Assembly (NCBI GenBank): GCA_026075535.2
Contig: AP026541.1
Span: 11,842,001-11,906,000, forward strand
DNA length: 64,000 bases
Direction of reading: 5' to 3'
DNA from: Tricholoma matsutake
Taxonomy: Eukaryota; Basidiomycota; Agaricomycetes; Agaricales; Tricholomataceae
Both the position numbers and the translations under genes were made by a program. A model generated the notes under the pieces. That model saw only the letters and a list, made by a program, of their open reading frames with translations. It was not told the DNA's origin and did no database searches. Shown here piece after piece: positions 1-10,058 of the stretch (positions within the stretch are counted from its first letter, which is position 1; every line of letters begins with the position of its first letter).

Positions 1-129
1 TTGAACCGATCAATTGTCCCTGAGTTATGTAATAAACAAAATTTGGCTTGATGGCTCAGCTTGAAATCAAAGCCGAGTGAATAGGTCGGGAACGGGGGAC
101 CCAATCAAATAATGTTGGCAGAAGACCCC

Positions 130-1335
130 TCGGCTTATGGGCTTGTCCATATGCTCAAATATCCTAGTGAGTTTAGGAAATTTATCTGGTCTGCTATAGC
201 CATTTTATTGAAAAACCTCGGCTGAGCCAGTGGCAACACTAGATCATCAAGAAGGAGTGAGGATTGATTATAATTGTGTAGTTTCTCAATATCCATGAGA
301 ACAGCTTGTTGAATGATAGGTGTAGCAAGGAAAGTGGCTCAGAGAGAGGATGTGAGTTGTTTTTGGGTAAAGACAGGTTCAAAATTGCTCAGGTTTATGG
401 AGGCAAAGTTGCTATTTCCCCCTTTGCAGTAGACATCCCAGTGTCTAGTGAGCACATCCAGTTTTGCCCCTAGCTTTCCAGGGTGAAAGCAAATGGCAAG
501 GTTGAACTGTGAGAGGTATTCTGACCACTGAGCTTGCTGATAGGTAAGGAGTTTTGTGGTGCTGAAGTATTCCAGATTTTTGTGATCTGTGACCATGTCT
601 ATTGGGTTTCTGGAGCCTTCGAGGTACTGTCACCAGTGCTTGAAGGCTTCAAAGATAGCCAAGAGTTCCTTGTCATGGGTGTTGTAGTTCAATTCAGCTG
701 GGTTGAAGGAGCAGGAGTAGAATGCAACCAGATGAATGTCTCCATCCAGAGTATAGACAGAAAGGATAGCTGCAAGTGCATAGTCTGAAGTATCTGTCTC
801 CAGGATAATGTGGGAGCCCGGAAGCCATTGCATGAGTACTGGGGCATGAGTGAATTCTTCCTTTAGTTTGTTAAAGGCTTCTTGGCACTTCTTGCCAAAG
901 TCCCACAGGGCATGTTTCTAGGTGAGTGGGATGATGATGTCAGAATATCCATAGATAAAGTGTCAGTAGAAGTTGCAAAATCCAAGAAAGGATTGAATAT
1001 CCTTAACTTTTCAAGGTTTGGGCCAGTTGAGGATGGTTTTGACTTTATCTTCAGACATCTGAAGTCCATCCAGGGAGAGGATGAAGCCTAAGCATTCCAC
1101 ACTGTTTCTGTGGAACTCACATTTCTGCATAGCAGCATAGAGACCATTCTTTTGGAGTCTCCAGAGAACTTCCTTGATGTGAGCCTTATGTTCACTCATG
1201 TCATTGGAGTAGATTAGGATATTGTCAAGCATAGACAATGATACTGATGTCTAGGAGGTCACTGAAGATGTCATTCATGAGGCACTGAAAGGCTGTGGGA
1301 GCATTGGTGAGCCTGAAAGGAGCCACCAGCCCCCC
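130..1335 (-). pseudogene. Ty3/gypsy pol relic (RT thumb, RNase H, linker)
   Basis: On the minus strand, fragments in shifted frames read in gypsy order. An RT segment has [10 protein letters not shown] followed by a shifted YLDN version of the usual YxDD active site. RNase H follows with ETDTSDYALAAIL and [10 protein letters not shown], then the linker toward integrase. Frameshifts and stops make it non-functional. CpG is scarce, as expected for an old methylated copy. The 5' part of pol continues at 2581-2760, so a later element interrupted it; about 130 residues between the two parts are missing. Family assignment is secure; domain limits are approximate. Confidence 0.8.
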
Positions 1336-1499
1336 ATTTTTTCACACTAACTAAATTTATTTATGTATACAAAATAAAATAAACACCCTGCAAGCAGTTG
1401 CTCGCAGCAGTGCAGTGTAGCTACTTAGACAACAAAAAAAAAAGAGAACAAAAAAGTAAAAGAAAAAAGAACAGCCCCACCATCTTGCATTTGTAGTGA

Positions 1500-1865
1500 G
1501 GGTGGGGTCTTGCTGCCATTTGTTGGCCTGGTTCCCTCTGTTCATTGTTCCCTGCCATTTGTCACCTGTGCTGTTCATCTTCATTCCCCACCATTCATCA
1601 CCCACACCATTCATCTTTGTTCCGTGCCATTCATCACCCACGCTGTTTGTCTTCTTTCCCTGCTGTTCATCACCCATGTTTGTCTTCATTCCCTGTTTGT
1701 CTTCATTCCCTGCTGTTCATCACCCACACCGTTCGTCTTTGTTCCCCACTGTTCATTGTTCCCCACCATCATTGTTCCCCGCCATTCATCATCTGTCGTT
1801 CATTGGCCTGGCCCCATTTGTTGTTCCCTGCTATTTGTCATCCATGCCACCCATCGTTGTCAGCA
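1500..1865 (-). repeat. minisatellite of roughly 30-35 bp units
   Basis: Imperfect direct repeats built on TTCATCACCCACACC and TTCATCTTTGTTCC. On the minus strand they can be read as degenerate units of the type GDEWxGTKMNSV, but all three frames are open for long distances, as expected of a simple repeat. I do not treat it as a proven protein. Confidence 0.7.
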
Positions 1866-2035
1866 CCTTCATATCCCCCTATGAGCAGCGGCTTGCAGGT
1901 GGGGTGGTGGTGCTGTGTGATGTGGCAGCTCCATGTCATCATTGTCCAGAAACAGGGCACATTGTGACCCTGTGAGCAGAGGCTCACAGCAGCGGCATAG
2001 GGCACAGGTGGGGGTCATTATTAACAGGCAAGAAA

Positions 2036-2099
2036 CTAAAAGTAACAAATAGTAGTTAGTTCATTAGTAAAAGAAAGAAATCAAATAAAAGGCACATAC
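2036..2099 (-). other. predicted mini-intron of element (a)
   Basis: On the minus strand it begins GTATGTGCC, contains TTACTAATGAAC and AACTAAC branch-like sequences, and ends TTACTTTTAG. It is 64 nt long and starts 6 nt after the 34-nt palindrome. Three other copies of the unit have an equivalent intron at the same place. Confidence 0.55.
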
Positions 2100-2104
2100 C
2101 CAGA

Positions 2105-2138
2105 GGGCCCAAATGATGAATTAATGTTGTTTGGGCCC
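2105..2138. repeat. 34-nt palindrome next to 5' splice site (element a)
   Basis: Arms GGGCCCAAA and TTTGGGCCC enclose a partly self-complementary centre. Equivalent 33-nt palindromes are at 7731-7763, 49075-49107 and 52290-52322. Confidence 0.75.
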
Positions 2139-2286
2139 TGCTTTGTGTTTGTTGGAAGTTTGTGGTCGTGGTGATGCAGCATCTCACAAATGGTGCCACT
2201 TGGTGTAAACAAACACATCAACATGTGATGCAAAGAATGTGTACGTGTTCATTTACTGTGAATAAACATGTACAACTACTACAACA

Positions 2287-2296
2287 TATATAAACC
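2287..2296 (-). promoter_or_regulatory. TATA-like box of element (a)
   Basis: Reads GGGTTTATATA on the unit's sense (minus) strand. The same box occurs upstream of the palindrome and intron at 7971-7980 and 51922-51933, which supports a promoter role; no start site can be shown from sequence. Confidence 0.4.
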
Positions 2297-2580
2297 CCAC
2301 CAATTTGCATGGCATCTCCCCTTGTAGTTAGCTTATTATATATCATATGTACATTAGTTTATCATTTTATAGGCTATGTAATCTAAGTGTACAAAGACCA
2401 GTTACAACCAGTTCAAACTGGTTTTCTGACGGTTTTAAAATGGTTTTGAAATAAGTTAACTGGTAACCGAACTGCAGTTTGGTTACTCACTATTTTCAGA
2501 AAATTTAACCAGACCGAAGCATGGACCGTGGTTCAGTCTGGTTCGGTCTTTGGTTCAATGGACTAAACCTTCAAACACTA

Positions 2581-2760
2581 TCTGCCATCTCTATCTTGAG
2601 GTCATAGAAACAGTGTGGAGAAAGGGTGTCAGCTTTCTGTTTGTTGAAGACATCTGCAAATTCATGATACTCTTCTGGAATATCTAAAAGATCCAGTGGG
2701 TTCCCAGATGTGGTGGAAGATTAAGCCACAAGGCCTTCTTTATATTTACTAATAGTGTTT
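2581..2760 (-). pseudogene. gypsy pol relic, region upstream of RT
   Basis: The minus strand encodes a stretch close to DIPEEYHEFADVFNKQ and LSPHCFYDLKIEM, the conserved linker before the reverse transcriptase of Ty3/gypsy pol. It is the 5' continuation of the relic at 130-1335, separated by element (a). Confidence 0.65.
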
Positions 2761-2779
2761 TTTTTTCCTTTCATTCAAG

Positions 2780-3292
2780 ATCGTTAATGTGATCTCCACC
2801 TAGATACTGCTGCCATCTCGCCCTAAATGAGATGGTGAAGCATCTTATGTCACAACCCTGCCTCCCTCACTTGAAATGTGAGATGGAGGGGTTTCTTGTC
2901 TATTTCTATAGCAACACCACCCTCCCTCACTCCCAATGCGAGATGGAGGGGGTTATGGTTCTCTCTCTCTGGCCAGCACCCCCTCCCTTGCTCTAAACAT
3001 GAGATGGAGGGGGAATCTATTTCTATGTATCAACAACGCCCCTCCCTCGCACCCTACGCAAGGGGGTTAATTAGTATTATACTTTTTCCCTTAGGATAAA
3101 TAAAATTTATATATATATTTGATGGTTCCAACTGGTTACAACTGGTTGGAACTGGTACACAACCAATAACAACCAGTTGGCCACAGTTGCAGTCAATGGT
3201 TGGTGATTTTCTGGGTGCACAGCAACCGGTTGCAGTTGCAGTTGGGCCAAAAAGAGTCCAAAAACCAGACTCAACCAGACCTGAAAACTCTA
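2780..3292. mobile_element. hAT-like element fragment (b) with hairpin tandem repeat
   Basis: The right end at 3279-3292, ACCTGAAAACTCTA, is a variant of the TAGTGCTTTGAGGT terminal repeat, preceded by the usual subterminal region rich in AACTGGTT and CCAGTT (3120-3278). The left part is a tandem repeat of about 64-bp units. No left terminal repeat was found. Confidence 0.5.
2800..3066. repeat. four tandem units each forming a CCCTCCC/GGAGGGGG hairpin
   Basis: Each unit has CCCTCCCTCAC, a short loop, then GAGATGGAGGGGG, followed by a T-rich spacer such as TTCTTGTCTATTTC. Related single hairpins lie at 40214-40330, 48160-48250 and 52030-52260. Confidence 0.7.
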
Positions 3293-4560
3293 GAAACATG
3301 GACTAAAAATTCTAATTATCAAATTTGCTCATGTTTACAAAGTTTTGAAGCTGTCAAGCTCTGTGCAAAGTGCTGTAAATACTAAGGATCAGAGGTGGTT
3401 AGAGTTTCTGAGGCTGTGATAATTTACAAACTGGGCTCCAAGACAAATGACTTGAAACTGTTTCATCAAATTGGAAATAAAGGAATTTCATCTCCAGGCA
3501 GTGCTGCTGATAGGAGGCAAGCTGTGGTGCAAGGCAGCTGGAAAAGATGGCAGAAAATGATTGGAAATCTGGTTGGAGGAATTGGTCTTGACAGTTGGAC
3601 TGATGCTCTTGATTTGGTGAACCTGCCTCAGTTTTACAATGACAAGTAAATAAGGAAAGGGTGCGCATACCCTGCAAAACCAGAGGATGTCTGACCCACA
3701 ATTTGCAAAGCTAGGAAACATTCAAGTTCAGGGGTATCCAACTCATCAAATATTGCAGCTGTGTCCAACATCTCTGTTCACCTTTTTCACCACATCCTTG
3801 GGGTACAGTTCCTGGCTATTCCTGGTGGGCAAACTCTGTATGTGAAGAGATCTTGTTTGTTACTGTCCTCCACATTTTTGTGCACCCTTGATGCTGCACC
3901 TTCTGAAACTGATAATGGGCTAAAGATTTCATCCCAAGATGGAATGCTCTTTCATAACTTGAAGGATAGTTCTGCTAGCATACAGAAAGCAGTTACTTCT
4001 TTTGCAGGTAGATGTAAGGGGACTAGGGGGTGCCCCATGTGTTTCTCCTATTTTTTACATTTGACCTATATTTTTCCTCACTTCATTTCCTCCTGTTCTT
4101 CATTTTCTATGATTTTTCTTTATTTTATTACTAATTTTCCTTTCTATCACATTTATGCATGTTGACAGTTTTATATTTAGAGGCGGAGTACACTTTCTGA
4201 CATCTACCCCTTGGTATGATGTCATTCGGCAGCCTTGTCTCTGCCTTTTCTATTTTTAGGCTATTATTCAATTTTTGCAATCTTCACATATACTGGGCAT
4301 TGGCAAAGGGGTCCTTAGAGTTTTCTCTTCAGATTTCCCTTTGCTAGGTGCACCTTCACTCCCTGTAATATGTATCATAATTTTAACTTTGGATTTCCTT
4401 TTGCTAGTCCACTAATTAAGTGGCATCTAAGGTTGCCCTTATAGTAGAGGAAAAAAAGCTCAGGTGCTTGATGATACTGATGAAAAGTTTGAAAATTAAT
4501 ATTATGAGCTACATGTGTTATTGGTCTGTGTAGTTTGTTGTTCTAACATCATAAAATGCC
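3293..4560 (+). pseudogene. degraded coding relic of unknown family, split by a solo LTR
   Basis: Long but broken plus-strand frames run through this stretch: one at 3395-3649 contains GISSPGSAADRRQAVVQGSW, another at 3761-4012 contains LHHILGVQFLAIPGG-like sequence in a neighbouring frame. Composition is CpG-poor like the other old elements. A solo LTR (4013-4443) separates the end of this relic. I do not recognise the protein. It may be part of a transposon ORF or a decayed host gene. Confidence 0.35.
4013..4443 (+). mobile_element. solo LTR of the chromodomain gypsy family
   Basis: Begins TGTAAGGGGACTAGGGG and ends TTGCCCTTATA, matching the LTRs at 9622-10043, 15221-15646, 54198-54632 and 60177-60538. 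It is flanked by a perfect 5-bp duplication, GTAGA at 4008-4012 and 4444-4448. No internal domain follows, so it is the product of LTR-LTR recombination. A short extra segment (ACTAATTAAGTGG) near its 3' end is absent from the other copies. Confidence 0.88.
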
Positions 4561-4938
4561 TATGTATTCAGACAAGCCATGTAAAGCATAATATGCCATG
4601 CTGCAGGCAAACTCTGGGATTTTTGCATAGGCTTGAGGCATTGTGTGGATAAAAATTGGCAGATTTGGATGCCTGAGCCAATTTCCAGATAAAAACTGCC
4701 AAAATCTGTGCAGATAAAAATTGCAACAACCTGGATCAGGGATTTGGCAGAGCTTTCTGGGGTCCTGGGCAAGTGTGGTGGAGAGTAATAACAATGTTGA
4801 TCACTGGCAACGAGTTCAATCATCATTCAGTTGTGTTCCCAAGGTTTCAACATTTCACATTTTTTGTGTGTATTGACTCCATTGATCATTCCCTAGATAT
4901 ATTTAAGTCATTTGTAGGTAGTATGTAGCAAGTATCAG
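4449..4938. other. non-coding stretch, nothing recognised
   Basis: AT-rich sequence between the solo LTR and element (c). It contains GATAAAAATTGC repeats around 4645-4720 but no credible gene. Confidence 0.4.
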
Positions 4939-6729
4939 TAGTGCTTTGAGGTCTGGTCCAGTCCAGTTTTTTACCCCAAATGAGGAAGGACCAGTGATAG
5001 GTTGTCTCCTTGGCTCAAGGGCCGATTCACCATTACAACCACATTCTAATCACATCGGCTAACTCCCACAAGGTCCCAGAAGCAGTGCAACCACTCTCGA
5101 CCAAGTCTATCAATCACGATATCATATCGACTGCATCAAAACATCACCAGCGACATCAATCATACTTAGAAACTACATTGCACAACTCTAGGACTACCTC
5201 AAAATCCCTTAAGATCCCTCTGAATGAACATCGAGTATCCCCGATCAACTTCAAACAACTGCAACTGTGATCAAACATCGTCAACCATTGTCAACCATCA
5301 TTGAGCATTATCAATCGACTTTGAGAAACTATGAGTGACATCAGGTGCTGCATTCGTTATCTAAATGGTGGAATACCATGTGCCAGGGAGTATTCCAACT
5401 TGTGCTCAAACCTGCTGATAGTAGGTCAGCCTTGTTCCAAGTCCCTATCACATTCAGAACCCGCTGGACAGATTATTGCAACACTTAGCATGGTTTATAC
5501 ACAAAGGACAGTCCCATTTTAGTTCTTTCCCTTTATTACTCCTTCATCATATGATATATCTCTGTCTTGTTCAGATTCCAGTCTCATTTTGGCCTTGGGT
5601 TTTCACTCATATCTTTTGCCTCATGTTCTACACATGTTTCTTATACCATTTTAGGAAGTTTCTCTTAAAACATATAAAACTCTGTAGCATCTACTTGGGA
5701 ATACAAGAAATCGTCTTCACATATCACCTCATATAAAGCTCTAAACAATCTGATCTATCCTCTAAACAATCTAAACTTCTATGAGTTTTCTCAATCGATG
5801 AGAAACCTCTGTGACCATCATCGTCCTCAATCGACTTTCAATCCTCTTATCGCTAGCCCTAGTAACCACTCCAACACTTCCTAGCCTTCGGCTATACCCT
5901 TTGTGTACTATTGATTCACCAAGAAAGTCCTTAGAATTCACATATTGACCCTCAACGATAAACATTGTTTGCCATCAATCTCATCGATCCTCTTTGATAT
6001 CGATCAATACTCCATCAGACTGCGCCAAACACCTTCCTCTCTTATAGAACTACCTTTACAACTAGTACCAACTAGTTGTCTTCCCTTTGGTCAGACCACA
6101 GACATTCAGAACACCTTGCACCCTTTCTCTGACTTGTGCAAATATCATTGGTTGCCTCATCAGCAGTTTTGGTGGTATTCCCAGGTTGAGTATCATCACC
6201 AGAACCAGAACCAGTCCATAGTTTCTTCATATCTTGGAAAAACTGGACTGAACTGCTTAAGACCAGTCCATACCTTACCTGTTACTATGGACCAGACTGG
6301 TTTAAACTGGTCCACTGTGCAAAAAGTGCAACTGCACTTTTTAATGAAATATCGTGGGAGAAACCCCCTGCAATGAGGCATGGACATCTTTTTCAGCAAA
6401 TTTCTATCAAATATCATGAAAAATAACAGTAAAAAATGCAGGGGTACTTTTTGATGACATATTGTGGGAAAAACCTGTGAGTCATGGTGACATGACTGGT
6501 GGGTTTACCCCCTGTGATGAGGTGTGGACATTGAACCATTAGTCCTGGTTTGAACCAGTTTAGACCAGTTCTTTGCTGGTTCAACTACTAATCTAAAAAT
6601 GGAAGGACCAATAACCGGACCATTCTTGAACCAACTAGAACCGTGAACTGCGGTCCTACAGGACCGGTTCAAAATTGCAGTCCAGTCCAGTCTGGTCCTC
6701 AGTCCTATGGACCGGACCTCAAAGCACTA
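4939..6729. mobile_element. hAT-like non-autonomous element (c) with perfect 8-bp duplication
   Basis: Terminal inverted repeats TAGTGCTTTGAGGTC (left) and its complement ending GACCTCAAAGCACTA-like at 6729 are flanked by AGTATCAG at 4931-4938 and 6730-6737. An 8-bp duplication with TAG-starting repeats is the hAT hallmark. Both subterminal regions carry many GGTCCAGTCC and CCAGACTGG motifs. The centre (about 4990-6050) has no transposase; its ORFs are short. A segment at 6320-6535 is an imperfect duplication of about 150 bp. Length 1791 bp. Confidence 0.82.
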
Positions 6730-7159
6730 AGTATCAGACCACTACTTCTACTTAAACTGTGGAACTATCCATATACCATTTAACTACTGTATATGTAGCG
6801 TTTGAAGGTCCGGTTTGGTCCAGTTTTTTTTCCATTTCTGGAGTGAACCAGGACTGCAACCGGTTCATTCAGATTGCAACACTAAATAAAACCGGACTGG
6901 ACCACAAGAAACCAGTTCTCTGCGGTCCAGTCCAGTCTGACAACCAGTTGCAGCTGGTTTGGGCCACAACCAGTCATCAACTGACTTGAGTCGGTCTAAA
7001 CCTACATTATATACATAATATATTCTAAAACTAAGATAATGCCCCTCACAGGCAGGGGCCTGTGAGCGAGCACGTAGGTAGTACAATAAATAAAAAATAC
7101 ACCCTACCTCGCAGGATGTGCAAGGAGGGGGCTGTGAGCGGCAAGCAGGCTGCTGGGTC

Positions 7160-7560
7160 ATTCATCGTTGTCGCTGTTGTTGTTGTCCTATCATCGTTGT
7201 CGCTGTTGTTGTTGTCCTATCATCGTCGTCAGTGTTGTCCCTTCATTGTTCCCCGTCGTCGTCATTGTCCTATCATCATTCCCCATTGTCGTCGTTGTCC
7301 TATCATCTATCGTCGTCATCATCGTTGTCCTATCGTCGTCATCGTCGTTGTCCTATCGTCATCATCGTCGTTGTCCTAGCGTTGTCCTTGTTGTTGTCCT
7401 ATCATCGTCGTCATCATTGTCGTCCTAGCGTCGTCCTTGTTGTCGTCCTATCATCGTCCTCGTTGTCATCCTAGCATTGTCCTCGTCGTCCTATCGTCAT
7501 CATTGTCATCCTATCATCGTCATCTTCTGAGTTGTCCCATTGTTGTTCTTCTGGTCATCA
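7160..7560 (-). repeat. minisatellite of element (d)
   Basis: Degenerate units of CGTTGTCCTATCATCGTC, 18-30 bp long, over about 400 bp. All frames are open over long runs, so the apparent ORFs on both strands are repeat artefacts rather than supported genes. Confidence 0.8.
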
Positions 7561-7675
7561 TTCTCCTGTCAGCACCCCCATCTCCCCCTGCGAGCAGTGG
7601 CTCACAGGCTGGGTGGTGGTGCTGTGTTGGGGTAGAGGTTGGCAGCTGGACATTGTCATCAGGAAAAGAAAGAAC

Positions 7676-7728
7676 CTTAAAGAAGAAAAAGAAAAAGTTA
7701 GTTGAATAAATAGTAAAACAAAACATAC
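7676..7728 (-). other. predicted mini-intron of element (d)
   Basis: On the minus strand it starts GTATGTTTTG, contains TTCAACTAAC as branch site, is rich in T, and ends TTCTTCTTTAAG; 53 nt. It starts 2 nt after the 33-nt palindrome. Confidence 0.6.
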
Positions 7729-7730
7729 CT

Positions 7731-7763
7731 GAGCCAAAATGACACTATTCATTGTTTTGGCTC
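7731..7763. repeat. 33-nt palindrome next to 5' splice site (element d)
   Basis: Arms GAGCCAAAA and TTTTGGCTC with partial complementarity through the centre; same length and position as in the other units, but the outer arm sequence differs (GAGCC rather than GGCCC). Confidence 0.78.
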
Positions 7764-7970
7764 ACTTTATGTTCAGTTGTTTGAGTTGTCGTCATCCTCA
7801 GCAACCCCAACTCACCCTACGAGCAGTGGCTCGCAGGCGTGGTGGTGTTGCTGTGTTGTTGTTGTTGTTAATGTTGTTGTTGGTCATGGTTTGGAATGGT
7901 GTCTGCAAGTGGCACCACTTTTTCATTTGGGTGTGCAAACATGACCAAATGGTCCATGCGCAGCCCAAGG

Positions 7971-7980
7971 TATATAAACC
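7971..7980 (-). promoter_or_regulatory. TATA-like box of element (d)
   Basis: GGTTTATATA on the sense (minus) strand, in the context CCAAGGTATATAAACC when read on plus; shared with 2287-2296 and 51922-51933. Confidence 0.4.
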
Positions 7981-8250
7981 CTCGCTTTTGGCTTCATTTC
8001 CCTTGGGCACATCCCCGCTTTATTATTATTATTTGTAATTAGTATGTCTACATTAGTATGCAATGTATACCAGTCCAAACTGGTTCAAACTGACCTTAGT
8101 CAGTCTTTCATACATGTGTAATCTGGACAACCGCAACCGGTTTATTAAGAAATCTGAGGCAACCGCAACCGCAAAAGCAACCGGACCGTGGTTCAGTCCA
8201 GTCCAGTTCCGGTTTTTTTCTGGTTCGACGAACTGGACCTTCAAACACTA

Positions 8251-8990
8251 TGTATACATGGCTTTGGTGACAAGGGGGTATATATAAATATAAACATATA
8301 TGGTATAAACTGTGTAAAACAGTTATATAAATAGAACAGTTGGAGCCTTATTGTCTGTACAAGCACATGATACACGCTGACCCAACATGATCAACAACCC
8401 AGGTTCTCTCAAGGGGTACTCATCACTAGAATTTGTAAGGGTATGTTGTGATTTCCAGATAAGCCATCTGGGGACCCTTGTCTCCCCTTCCTTACCATAT
8501 ATAGTAATTATTTAATTATGTAATCATTGTATAAAATATTTCCCTAGCACCTACATCATCTCTTGCTAACGAGAAAGTACTGAATTACCAACCAGCTTGG
8601 GACATCCCACAGCACCGGTACATGGCAAAAGGAAGTCACTCAACCAACATGTGACCTGATGACTCAGCACCCAGATAAGGAAAAATGTTGCACATACTTG
8701 GTTTTCACTGTGTGCTGATCTCTCTCACTTTGTTGTGCTTAAATTGTGGTGAGAGAAGGCATTTTTATGCATAATGAAGCACATTAATGAGCATAAATCA
8801 TGATTACAAAACCTGGAGAAGGTCACATGAGACCCCCCCCCCCCCACATACATACCATCCTGCCAGTGCAAGGGGTCTCAGAAAAAAAATTAAGCATACC
8901 GGGTCGATTTTCTTTTTAAGTGGCCCATAGGGGAACTAACTAACCCATTGTGGGAACTAATGTCCATATTAGGAATAGTCATGATGTCAT
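8251..8990. other. non-coding stretch, nothing recognised
   Basis: AT-rich DNA with TATATAAATATAAACATATA-like runs near 8280-8330 and a long C homopolymer near 8831. No gene supported. Confidence 0.4.
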
Positions 8991-9621
8991 TGTTGTTCAG
9001 CAACCCCATTGATTGCTTGACATGATACCCATTCCCACCTTCTCTCCACACAATAACGACAACAGCAACATGACCCACAACAATGATAACCACAAGAATA
9101 TGAACCAGAACCAGCAGAACAGCAGCACCAACAACAGTAAGGAATGCAACCATGATGACAGCAACCCAGCAGACACATGGACACACCATCACACAGCAGG
9201 AGCACACGACCCCGATGACAACATCAATGCCACAGCGGTAAGTGACGCATTCCAGGGTCCCAAACATGTTTTCTATCTCTTTTTCTTCTCTTGTATATGA
9301 CTAACACTTTATTTTATGCTACTACACCCCAAACAGCAATGGAATGGCACTAGCCACCACTACCACCACCACCACTTGATGAGCAAGCCACCACAATGCA
9401 AATGATAGGCAAAGTGGATGATGACAATGACACCCATCACACCACCCACCTGCTGCTCACAACTCCTTGCCCACTGTCCTCTCCCACCATCTAGGCAGCA
9501 GCACAGCACCAGCACACCATAACTCTGATGAACAACACCCCAATCCCAACCACAATGTGAATATGAAATGGACACCAATGAACGCACAATGCCAAGGATG
9601 CACCACCCCACTGACACATTG
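8991..9621 (+). mobile_element. fragment of intron/low-complexity unit (h), cut by gypsy A
   Basis: A plus-strand reading rich in Asn, His and Asp (9013-9240; for example HNNDNSNMTHNNDNHKN) is followed by GTAAGTGACG and, about 120 nt later, a TGACTAAC branch-like site and CCAAACAG acceptor. This parallels the units in elements (a), (d), (e) and the large hAT. The gypsy insertion at 9622 splits it; the CCAC-rich remainder continues from 15652 to about 15760. No terminal repeats were found. Confidence 0.45.
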
Positions 9622-10043
9622 TATAAGGGCAACCTAAGCCTCTAGCAGAGGGAAATCCGAAGTTAAAATTATACTACATAATACAGGCATTGGGGACACA
9701 CCTAGCAAAGGGAAATCCGAAGAGAAAACTCTAAGGATCCCCTTGCTGATGCCCAGTATATGTGAAGATGACAAAAATCAAATATAACCTAAAAATAGAA
9801 AAAGGCGGAGATAGGCGGATCAAGGCCGCCGAATGACATCATACCAAGGGGTATGTGTCGGAAGGGGTACTCCGCCTCTAAATATAAAAGTGTCAACATG
9901 TACAAACATGATAGCAAGGGAAAATTAGTGATAAAATCCGGAAAAATCATAGAAAATCATAGAAGGAAATGAGGTGGGGAAAAATATAGGATGAACATAA
10001 AAAATAGGAAAAACACACAGGGCACCCCCCTAGTCCCCTTACA
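9622..10043 (-). repeat. 3' LTR of gypsy copy A
   Basis: 422 bp; on the sense strand starts TGTAAGGGGACTAGG and ends GCCCTTATA. It contains CTTTTATATTTAG as likely TATA box. Confidence 0.92.
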
Positions 10044-10058
10044 TCACCCCCTCTCTAA
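10044..10058 (-). promoter_or_regulatory. polypurine tract of gypsy copy A
   Basis: The sense strand reads AGAGAGGGGGTGA directly before the 3' LTR start TGTAAGGGG, the expected place for plus-strand priming. Confidence 0.75.

Larger units (their letters stand above)
1336..2580 (-). mobile_element. truncated hAT-like non-autonomous element (a)
   Basis: It lies inside the gypsy pol relic. Its right end, 2567-2580, is ACCTTCAAACACTA, the same terminal inverted repeat as the complete element at 6796-8250. The subterminal 2400-2566 is the typical stretch rich in CCAGT and GGTTC. No matching left repeat is seen near 1336, so that end is lost. Inside, read on the minus strand: a GGGGTTTATATA box (2287-2296), a 34-nt palindrome (2105-2138), a predicted intron (2036-2099), a tandem repeat (about 1500-1860) and three GAGCAG-type hairpins (1388, 1881, 1969). 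No transposase gene is present. Confidence 0.65.
6796..8250 (-). mobile_element. hAT-like non-autonomous element (d) carrying the intron/palindrome unit
   Basis: Left end TAGCGTTTGAAGGTCC, right end GACCTTCAAACACTA. Flanks are TGTATATG (6788-6795) and TGTATACA (8251-8258), a 6/8 duplication. The unit inside reads on the minus strand: TATA-like box (7971-7980), hairpin at 7818, 33-nt palindrome (7731-7763), intron (7676-7728), hairpin at 7588, minisatellite (7160-7560), and a third hairpin at 7031-7060 (CTCACAGGC/GCCTGTGAG). No transposase is present, so it would need one supplied in trans. Confidence 0.75.

Noticed and set aside
5366..5700. Possible copia-type LTR start (GGTGGAATACC with GTATTCCA) inside element (c)
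   Set aside because: Only a short inverted repeat; no second LTR, no primer-binding site or duplication.
7118..7474. Three overlapping plus-strand ORFs of about 85-120 codons (Ser/Leu/Val-rich, membrane-like)
   Set aside because: They are translations of a minisatellite that is open in several frames on both strands; no domain and no start context.
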